A stretch of DNA of 64,000 bases, taken from NCBI GenBank assembly GCA_005773635.1, contig SXHN01000052.1, positions 26,786 through 90,785 of the forward strand, read 5' to 3'. The number at the start of each line of letters is the position of its first letter. Position 1 is the stretch's first letter. This DNA is from Actinomycetota bacterium. Lineage in GTDB: Bacteria; Actinomycetota; Acidimicrobiia; IMCC26256; PALSA-610. This document shows, piece by piece, positions 58,587-64,000 of the stretch. The translations under genes were made by a program, and so were the position numbers. The notes under the pieces were generated by a model. That model was given only the letters and a program-made list of their open reading frames with translations. It made no database searches and was not told where the DNA came from.

Positions 58587-59752
58587 GATCGTGCTCCAAT
58601 CACGTCGGCCAGCTTCGACAGAGCTAAGAGCGAATGGCCTTCGACAAACACATCAATGTAGGGCAGCGCGGCCGCCATTCCTTGTGCGAGCGGGGCGTAC
58701 CCATCGGACGCCTTCAACGGGTTGACCCAAATCGTGCGCTGCGCTACTCGTTGGAGTCGTTGCATCTGTTCACCTAGCAACGCGGTGTTGCCACGATCCC
58801 ATCCATCCGAAAGGATCACTACGTCCGCGCCGCGGGCCATACCGCGAACACCCCATTGATCGTTAAACGATCGCAAGCCATCGCCAAGGCGCGTACCCCC
58901 AGACCAATCGACCACGCGTCGTGCGACCGAGCGAATCGCAGCATCGGGGTCACGCGACTGCAACTCTCGAGTGATTCTCGTAAGTCTTGTGCCGATAGCA
59001 AATACTTCAACTCGTTTGCGACTCAACACAGATGCGTGTACAAATCTCACAAAGGCGCGGGCGTAGGGCTCCATCGAGCCCGACACGTCGAGTAGTAACA
59101 CCACCCGCCTTGGTCGCGACGATCGCTCGCGAAAGTATCGATGAAACGGTTCACCCTCCGTCCGGAGCGCGTGGCGTACCGTACGTTGCACATCAGGTCG
59201 ACCGTGACGTGCAGCATGACTGCGGCGAAGCCGCCGCGATCGTTGCGGAGCTGAAGTCATCCGCAGGCGAGAGAGCAGATCGGCCGCCTCGACAAATTCG
59301 GCGGCAGAAAGTTCGGCAAAGTCGCGCTGCTTCAGCACCTCATGATCACTCCATCGAACGCTGATCAATGGATGATCGGGATCTTCCGAGCCGTCATCGT
59401 CGGAGTCGCAGTCTAGTTCGGTATCGGGATCATCAACGGCGATCGCTACGGGAGCGATGCGATGCAGTATCTCCGGTGCGCCGCCAGTGAAGTGCTCCCA
59501 AAATGCCGTGAACACTTCGTCGTAGAGGCCGCGGTCTTCCGGTCGGCGCAACATCGTGCAGTACCCCGCCCAATACACCGCGTCACGATCGGACACGCCA
59601 ACCCATTCCAACGCCTGAGCAAAGCTCACTGTGGCACCGACGGGGACGCGGATTCCTGCGTTTCGCAACACCCGCGCGAATGCAACGGGGATAGCCGGAA
59701 GGTCAATGGAAACAGGTGCGTTGGTATCCGACCCCGCCGAAATTGAACCCAT
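58583..59752 (-). CDS. coxE: VWA-domain protein, CoxE-like
   Basis: The 389-residue protein carries a C-terminal von Willebrand A domain with the MIDAS motif LLLDVSGSMEPYARAFVRF and VVILSDGWDRGN. The N-terminal half is acidic and helical. The middle (RRLRRSHAARHGRPDVQRTV, RTEGEPFHRYFRERSSRPRR) is typical of CoxE. CoxE works with the MoxR-type ATPase CoxD in maturing the CO dehydrogenase active site. It is 12 nt downstream of the ATPase gene. Confidence 0.9.
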   Translation of the reverse strand: MGSISAGSDTNAPVSIDLPAIPVAFARVLRNAGIRVPVGATVSFAQALEWVGVSDRDAVYWAGYCTMLRRPEDRGLYDEVFTAFWEHFTGGAPEILHRIAPVAIAVDDPDTELDCDSDDDGSEDPDHPLISVRWSDHEVLKQRDFAELSAAEFVEAADLLSRLRMTSAPQRSRRLRRSHAARHGRPDVQRTVRHALRTEGEPFHRYFRERSSRPRRVVLLLDVSGSMEPYARAFVRFVHASVLSRKRVEVFAIGTRLTRITRELQSRDPDAAIRSVARRVVDWSGGTRLGDGLRSFNDQWGVRGMARGADVVILSDGWDRGNTALLGEQMQRLQRVAQRTIWVNPLKASDGYAPLAQGMAAALPYIDVFVEGHSLLALSKLADVIGARS

Positions 59753-59764
59753 AGTTGCAATCGC

Positions 59765-60664
59765 CTACGACGCGCGTTCGATAGCCGAACGTAAAAGCGA
59801 TTCGATGCCGGTCTCATACACCTTGGCTTGGTCTTCGCGGTACTTTACGACGGTACCGAGTGTGGCCACGACTGCGGCCTCATCGAGCCGAGTACGGCCG
59901 AGCGCAGCGACAGAGCGCGCCCAATCGATTGTCTCGGCTACTCCTGGCGGTTTGTACAAGGACAAGTCGCGTAGCTGCATCACGGTGGCGGCAATGTCGC
60001 GTGAGAGAACGTCGCCCACTTGTGGCGCGCGCAGTTTGACGATCGCGAGCTCTCGATCAAAGTCGGGATGATCAATCCAGTGATATAGGCAACGCCGCTT
60101 TAACGCGTCGTGCACGTCTCGGGTGCGGTTCGATGTAAGAATCACGATCGGAGGCACATCAGCTTGAACAGTGCCAAACTCCGGAATCGTGATCGAGTTA
60201 TCAGCGAGGATCTCAAGCAGAAACGCCTCGAATTCATCGTCAGCACGGTCGATTTCGTCGATGAGCAGGACGGGTGGCACGTCGTCGGCATGGTCAATCG
60301 CAGAGAGCAATGGTCGCCGGATGAGAAACCGCCGGTCGTACAGTTCGTCCTCGTCGATGTCGCGCTTGGCGGCCTCCAGAGCACGCAAGTGCAAGAGCTG
60401 GCGGGCGTAATCCCATTCGTAAACAGCCTGCGATGAATCAATGCCGTCGTAACACTGCAGCCGGATCAGACGCGCACCGAGCCATTGCGCCAACACCTTG
60501 GCGATCTCGGTTTTGCCAACCCCAGCCTCGCCCTCCAAAAGCAACGGCCGCCGGAGAGCAAGCGTCAAGAACACACTCGTCGCCAAACCTTCGTCGGCAA
60601 TGTAATCGTGCGCTGCAAGGCCTTCGGCAACCTCATCAACGGACGCGGGCACAGTCCAGACCAT
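59765..60664 (-). CDS. coxD: MoxR-family AAA ATPase, CoxD-like
   Basis: The 299-residue protein has Walker A LLEGEAGVGKTEIAKVL, LIRLQCYDGIDSSQAVYEWD, Walker B VLLIDEIDRADDEFEAFLLE, and sensor 1 IVILTSNRTRDVHDALKRRC. This is the MoxR/CoxD subfamily that partners with VWA proteins. ATG 60664 is 24 nt from the divergent aminotransferase start. The operon encodes five proteins (CoxD, CoxE, two XdhC parts, SDR). The structural CO-dehydrogenase genes are not in the window. Confidence 0.9.
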   Translation of the reverse strand: MVWTVPASVDEVAEGLAAHDYIADEGLATSVFLTLALRRPLLLEGEAGVGKTEIAKVLAQWLGARLIRLQCYDGIDSSQAVYEWDYARQLLHLRALEAAKRDIDEDELYDRRFLIRRPLLSAIDHADDVPPVLLIDEIDRADDEFEAFLLEILADNSITIPEFGTVQADVPPIVILTSNRTRDVHDALKRRCLYHWIDHPDFDRELAIVKLRAPQVGDVLSRDIAATVMQLRDLSLYKPPGVAETIDWARSVAALGRTRLDEAAVVATLGTVVKYREDQAKVYETGIESLLRSAIERAS

Positions 60665-60670
60665 GGCTGC

Positions 60671-60680
60671 AGGGTACCCT
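60671..60680. promoter_or_regulatory. Palindromic AGGGTACCCT supplying -10-like TACCCT on both strands
   Basis: The palindrome lies between divergent starts at 60664 (minus) and 60689 (plus). It gives TACCCT on both strands, six bases before the minus-strand ATG and eight before the plus-strand ATG. No Shine-Dalgarno sequence precedes either start, suggesting leaderless transcription from a shared element. Confidence 0.4.
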
Positions 60681-60688
60681 CCCCCGCC

Positions 60689-61912
60689 ATGACAACCGGA
60701 GCCTTCCTACATCCCTACGCCAAGCCGACCCGCCTTCAGACCGACTTCATTCGAGTAGTGCGGGGTACGGGTTCGACGGTCACCGACAGCGCCGGAAAGA
60801 CTTACATCGATGCGATGGCCTCGCTGTGGTACGCGAACGTTGGCTACGGCCAACCGTCGATAGCGGACGCGGTCGCAAACCAGATGCACAGCATCGCCGC
60901 GTACCACTGCTTTGAACCGTTCAGCAATGAGCCCGCCGAAGCAGTGTGCGAGCGCCTAGCGCAACACGCACCTTTTGCGAACGCGCGAGTATTTTTGACG
61001 AGTTCAGGTTCCGAAGCAGTCGACTCGGCAATGAAGCTGGCCCGAATTGCCCAGGTACGGCGCGGCCATCCCGAACGCACTGTCATCGTCACGCGGGGCC
61101 GCGCGTACCACGGTGTCACGTACGGCGGGCTCTCGGCCCAAGGGCTCCCCGCAAATCAAGAGGGCTTCGGGCCGTTCGTTGAAGGTGTCGTGAACCTGCC
61201 ACCGGACGACATTGAAGCAATGGCGCTCTTCATGGCCGAACACGGACACACTGTGGCTGCAATCATGACCGAACCGGTACAAGGCGCAGGTGGAGTCTTT
61301 CCGCCGACGCCGGACTACCTCGCAGGGTTACGCAGATTGGCTGATCAGCATGACACCCTGTTGATTTTCGACGAAGTGATCTGCGCATTTGGTCGCCTCG
61401 GCCATTGGTTCGGAGCCGAGCACTTCCAGGTCACGCCCGATCTCATCACGTTCGCCAAAGCAGTCACATCGGGCTACATCCCGCTCGGCGGCGTGATTGC
61501 CAATCGTCGGGTGTGCGACGCGCTTGAATCAGATCCGAACTGGATGCTGCGCCACGGTCATACGTATTCGGGACACCCCACGGCCTGTGCCGCTGCACTT
61601 GCCAACCTCGACATCATCGAACATCAGAACCTTTTCGCACGAGCACCACAACTTGGTGACCGGATTTTCGATGGTTTCGAGTCGTTGCAACGCGATGGCT
61701 TGCTGCGCGAGGTTCGCCGTGAGGTTGCGGTAGGAGCAACCGTTTTGGCCGAGGGTCGTGACGCATTCGCGACTCGCGACGCATTGCTCCATGCTGGAGT
61801 GATCACGCGAGCGGTCAACCCCGAAACCCTGACGTGGTGTCCGCCACTAGTCATTACCGACAAGGAGATCGACACTGTGGTCGACGCGTTGAGCGTGGCG
61901 CTACGAAGCTAA
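60689..61912 (+). CDS. Class III aminotransferase
   Basis: The 407-residue PLP enzyme has the class III layout: IDAMASLWYANVGYGQPSIA, TSSGSEAVDSAMKLARI, GRAYHGVTYGGLSAQG, LLIFDEVICAFGRLGHWFGA with the PLP-nitrogen Asp, and the PLP lysine in DLITFAKAVTSGYIPLGGV. HTYSGHPTACAAALANLDI follows. This resembles omega-amino acid:pyruvate-type transaminases. ATG 60689 is the natural start; the open frame extends into the coxD gene. The stop overlaps the FAH-family gene by 12 nt. Confidence 0.92.
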   Translation: MTTGAFLHPYAKPTRLQTDFIRVVRGTGSTVTDSAGKTYIDAMASLWYANVGYGQPSIADAVANQMHSIAAYHCFEPFSNEPAEAVCERLAQHAPFANARVFLTSSGSEAVDSAMKLARIAQVRRGHPERTVIVTRGRAYHGVTYGGLSAQGLPANQEGFGPFVEGVVNLPPDDIEAMALFMAEHGHTVAAIMTEPVQGAGGVFPPTPDYLAGLRRLADQHDTLLIFDEVICAFGRLGHWFGAEHFQVTPDLITFAKAVTSGYIPLGGVIANRRVCDALESDPNWMLRHGHTYSGHPTACAAALANLDIIEHQNLFARAPQLGDRIFDGFESLQRDGLLREVRREVAVGATVLAEGRDAFATRDALLHAGVITRAVNPETLTWCPPLVITDKEIDTVVDALSVALRS

Positions 61913-62611
61913 CGAATCCCGAGCAACAACGGGATTCGATAGCACGCCGATCTCGTCGATCTCCACCCGCACAACGTCGCCTGCACACAGCCAACGCGGC
62001 GGGTCGAATGCAGCACCAACGCCGGCAGGCGTACCCGTTGCGATCACGTCACCGGGCTCAAGGGTGCATGCGATACTCAACACCGCGATTTGTTCTGCCA
62101 CGGAGTAAATCATCTCTTCGGTCGAAGCGCGTTGCCGCAACTCGTCGTTGACGTAGGTCCGGATTTCGAGTGACTGCGGATCGGCAATGTCGTCGGAAGT
62201 CACAAGCCACGGACCGAGTGGGCCGTGCGTATCAAACGACTTACCCAACGTCATCGTCGGGGATCGCTGCTGCCAATCGCGCACCGAAACATCGTTGGCA
62301 ATTGTGTACCCGGCGACATACTCCAAGGCTTCTGCGATCGACACGTTGCTAGCCCGTCGACCGATCACGACCGCAAGTTCGCCTTCGTAATCAACCTGTG
62401 GCGAAATCGCCGGTATCACAATTGCATCGCCACTACCCACGATGCACGAAATCTGTTTGTTGAAAAAGACCGGGAATTCACCACCGAGTGATCCGCCCCG
62501 TTCTCGCGCGTGTGCAGCATAGTTGCGCGCGATTCCTAAGAACTTCGAGGGTGCGGGTAGCCAAAATGAATCGTCGATCGGGCTCCTGCGACTGGGGTAG
62601 GGAATCCTCAT
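61901..62611 (-). CDS. Fumarylacetoacetate hydrolase-family protein
   Basis: The 236-residue protein belongs to the FAH/HpaG/acylpyruvase fold. KFLGIARNYAAHARERGG, FPVFFNKQISCIVGSGDAI, VDYEGELAVVIGRRA with the metal Glu pair, GYTIANDVSVRDWQ, and GDVIATGTPAGVGAAFDPP are standard. It may hydrolyse acylpyruvates or decarboxylate oxaloacetate-type acids. The ATG at 62611 gives a normal length. It sits divergently from the SnoaL-like gene. Confidence 0.92.
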   Translation of the reverse strand: MRIPYPSRRSPIDDSFWLPAPSKFLGIARNYAAHARERGGSLGGEFPVFFNKQISCIVGSGDAIVIPAISPQVDYEGELAVVIGRRASNVSIAEALEYVAGYTIANDVSVRDWQQRSPTMTLGKSFDTHGPLGPWLVTSDDIADPQSLEIRTYVNDELRQRASTEEMIYSVAEQIAVLSIACTLEPGDVIATGTPAGVGAAFDPPRWLCAGDVVRVEIDEIGVLSNPVVARDSLAS

Positions 62612-62643
62612 GACTTGAGCTTCGCGCAGCTAGCTTGCAGTGC

Positions 62644-63066
62644 ATGGACGGTGACAATTCACTTTCACCCAACCCAGTCGCCGACGAACTCGCGATCCGC
62701 AACCTCATCGCTCGCCTGTCGTTGAACGCTGACATGGGAAGCGTCGAAGAGTACTTAGCGTCCTTCGCCAGCGACGCGGTGTGGAACCTGCCCGGCAACG
62801 CAAGCCATGGCATCGATGAGATCCGCGCTGGACTACTCAATCGCCGTGCGTCTGGAGCGGTCGGACCAGGCACCAATGGAAGGCACATGGTGTCGAGTAT
62901 CGACGTAGTAATGGACGGCGACCGTGCCACTGCTCGTTCGTACTTCCAGTTCGTGACCAATACGAATACCGCGCCGGTACTCGCGCTCGTCGGGGCGTAC
63001 GCCGACGAATTCGTGCGCACTGCAGCCGGTTGGAGACTCCAACGGCGCGACATCACGTTCGGGTAA
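62644..63066 (+). CDS. SnoaL/NTF2-like protein
   Basis: The 140-residue protein has a SnoaL-like cone fold: an N-terminal helix pair (VADELAIRNLIARLSLNADM), YLASFASDAVWNLPG, and strands RHMVSSIDVVMDGDRATARS, VGAYADEFVRTAAGWRLQRR. Members include isomerases, dehydratases and ketosteroid-isomerase-like proteins. ATG 62644 was chosen; a TTG at 62635 is also in frame. Its end lies four bases from the convergent enoyl-CoA hydratase gene. Confidence 0.85.
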   Translation: MDGDNSLSPNPVADELAIRNLIARLSLNADMGSVEEYLASFASDAVWNLPGNASHGIDEIRAGLLNRRASGAVGPGTNGRHMVSSIDVVMDGDRATARSYFQFVTNTNTAPVLALVGAYADEFVRTAAGWRLQRRDITFG

Positions 63067-63070
63067 GAAA

Positions 63071-63847
63071 TTACGGGGCGTCGATACCTGCGAAATTCGG
63101 TACTCGCTTCTCTGCGAACGCTTGCAACGCCTCGATATTTGCCGGTGCACCCATCAACCTCTGAAATGCCTGATTCTCACTCTCGCGTGCTGCGTCAATC
63201 TCTGCTCGCAATGGCGCAACCATCGCGCGTTTGATTTCTACCAACGATGAGATCGGCTTACTCGCCAACGTCTGCGCGGCATCCAGTGTGGTCGCCATCA
63301 ACGAATCAGGTTCAGTCAACTTCCATACAAGCCCCATGTCGAAGCACTCCTGCGCGCTAATCCACTCTGAACTCATCAGCACCCACGTGGCGTGTTGGCG
63401 GCCTACTAACCGCGGAAATGTAAAACTGCTTGCCGCTTCCGGAGCAACGGCGAGGCTCGAAAACGGGCACTTCAATCGCGCCACGGTTGACATCACCACC
63501 AAATCGGCAAACCCAATGATCGTGGTGCCAATTCCAAGACCGAGACCGTTGATTGCGCAGATCAGCGGTTTTGGGAACGCGATGAGTGCGTCAATCATGC
63601 CCATAAACCCGTGCGTTCCCGCTTGGAATTCGCCCCCCATACGAGCCGCCATTTCCAGCAAATCCGTTCCGGCGCTGAAGGCATCGCCTTGGCCTGTGAG
63701 TACGAACACCGCAACCATCGGGTCCGTCGCGGCGGTGAGCAGCGCTTCGGTCGTGGCGTCATAGAGCGCCTCGTTGAACGCATTCTTGGCTTCGGGGCGA
63801 TTCAGAGTCGCGACACGCACCCGGCCATGATCCTCAATATGCAACAT
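63071..63847 (-). CDS. Enoyl-CoA hydratase/isomerase-family protein
   Basis: The 258-residue crotonase-fold protein has ATLNRPEAKNAFNEALYDAT, the oxyanion-loop segments FSAGTDLLEMAARMG and INGLGLGIGTTIIGFADLVV, and CPFSSLAVAPEAASSFTFPR with the position usually occupied by catalytic Glu. It may act in beta-oxidation as hydratase or isomerase. ATG 63847 was selected because it precedes the strand HIEDHGRVRVATLNRP; an in-frame start at 63904 would overlap the terminator hairpin. Confidence 0.9.
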   Translation of the reverse strand: MLHIEDHGRVRVATLNRPEAKNAFNEALYDATTEALLTAATDPMVAVFVLTGQGDAFSAGTDLLEMAARMGGEFQAGTHGFMGMIDALIAFPKPLICAINGLGLGIGTTIIGFADLVVMSTVARLKCPFSSLAVAPEAASSFTFPRLVGRQHATWVLMSSEWISAQECFDMGLVWKLTEPDSLMATTLDAAQTLASKPISSLVEIKRAMVAPLRAEIDAARESENQAFQRLMGAPANIEALQAFAEKRVPNFAGIDAP

Positions 63848-63919
63848 GATGGCAGTCTCGCGGCCAGCCGAGTCGTGCGGCCAACTCACCCGATGTCGAC
63901 TCATGCCGTGGAAATAGGG

Positions 63920-63943
63920 AGAGACCCTCCGGAGAGAGTCTCT
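63920..63943 (-). terminator. Hairpin after tRNA-Gly
   Basis: AGAGACCCTC and GAGAGTCTCT form a 10-bp stem with one G-U pair and a CGGA/TCCG tetraloop. It starts 16 nt beyond the 3' end of the tRNA on the minus strand. The U-rich tail is weak (CCCTATTTCC). Confidence 0.6.
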
Positions 63944-63958
63944 GACCTGGTGTTTCTT

Positions 63959-64000
63959 TGGAGCGGACGACCGGATTCGAACCGGCGACCCTCACCTTGG
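63959..64000 (-). tRNA. tRNA-Gly (3' part; 5' half beyond the window)
   Basis: The minus strand shows the anticodon-loop end CCAA, the anticodon 3' stem AGGTG, the T arm GCCGG-TTCGAAT-CCGGT, the 3' acceptor strand CGTCCGC, discriminator T and encoded CCA. The visible last two anticodon bases are CC, so the codon family is GGN (glycine). The similarity to GCC-anticodon tRNA-Gly is strong; the first anticodon base is not in the window. Confidence 0.85.

Overview
This 64 kb window looks like chromosome of a high-GC actinobacterium, most likely of the class Acidimicrobiia or a close relative. That is inferred from gene content and order: a pafBC-type WYL regulator pair beside tatA/tatC and a HelY-type helicase; a gcvH - FHA (GarA-like) - MerR (FtsR-like) - DUF151 - MerR block; frequent ATGA/GTGA start-stop overlaps; GTG starts; and a tRNA-Gly with encoded CCA. 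The species cannot be named from the sequence alone.

Region 1 (1-15.7 kb) is mostly housekeeping: end of a pafB-like gene, pafC, signal peptidase I, a glycerophosphodiesterase, a zinc-ribbon protein, tatA, tatC, a threonine-rich membrane protein, helY, a stand-alone lipid-kinase C-terminal domain, a double ThyX-domain protein, a 650-nt gap with several perfect inverted repeats (candidate structured RNA), an acidic zinc-ribbon protein, lnt, an actinobacterial C-terminal-motif protein, a GNAT protein and an oligoendopeptidase.

Region 2 (15.7-35.2 kb) is accessory. Just before it, at 15732-15756, lies a 7-bp-arm inverted repeat resembling a tyrosine-recombinase core site. It holds a one-module NRPS (C-A-PCP-TE with a cysteine TE nucleophile), a coupled aldo-keto reductase / luciferase-like oxidoreductase / PAP2 trio, and a minus-strand operon for a ~2,580-residue secreted protein (cohesin-like part, beta-helix, 14 PKD domains, 3 jelly-roll-like domains), a sulfotransferase and an APH-fold kinase. 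A SyrP-like Fe(II)/2-oxoglutarate oxygenase and an Sfp-type phosphopantetheinyl transferase follow; both are typical NRPS partners.

Region 3 (35.2-48.2 kb) is a surface-polysaccharide locus: Wzm/Wzt-like ABC exporter with a C-terminal extension on the ATPase, initiating sugar-phosphate transferase, glycosyltransferases, WecB/TagA enzyme, sugar epimerase, a chain-length/BY-kinase-like protein whose Walker A lysine is missing, a Wzx-like flippase and an O-antigen ligase-like protein. Together with the giant secreted protein and the sulfotransferase it suggests investment in a decorated cell surface.

Region 4 (48.1-64 kb) returns to housekeeping and catabolism: gcvT, the MerR/DUF151/FtsR-like/GarA-like/gcvH/pgsA block, a gamma-glutamyltransferase-like protein, a lipoprotein, an acyl-CoA synthetase, a CO-dehydrogenase-type accessory operon (coxD/coxE-like, two XdhC parts, SDR) without the structural coxMSL genes, an aminotransferase, a fumarylacetoacetate-hydrolase-family protein, a SnoaL-like protein, an enoyl-CoA hydratase and the 3' half of tRNA-Gly at the right edge. 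Several divergent starts are only 6-24 nt apart, pointing to leaderless transcripts.
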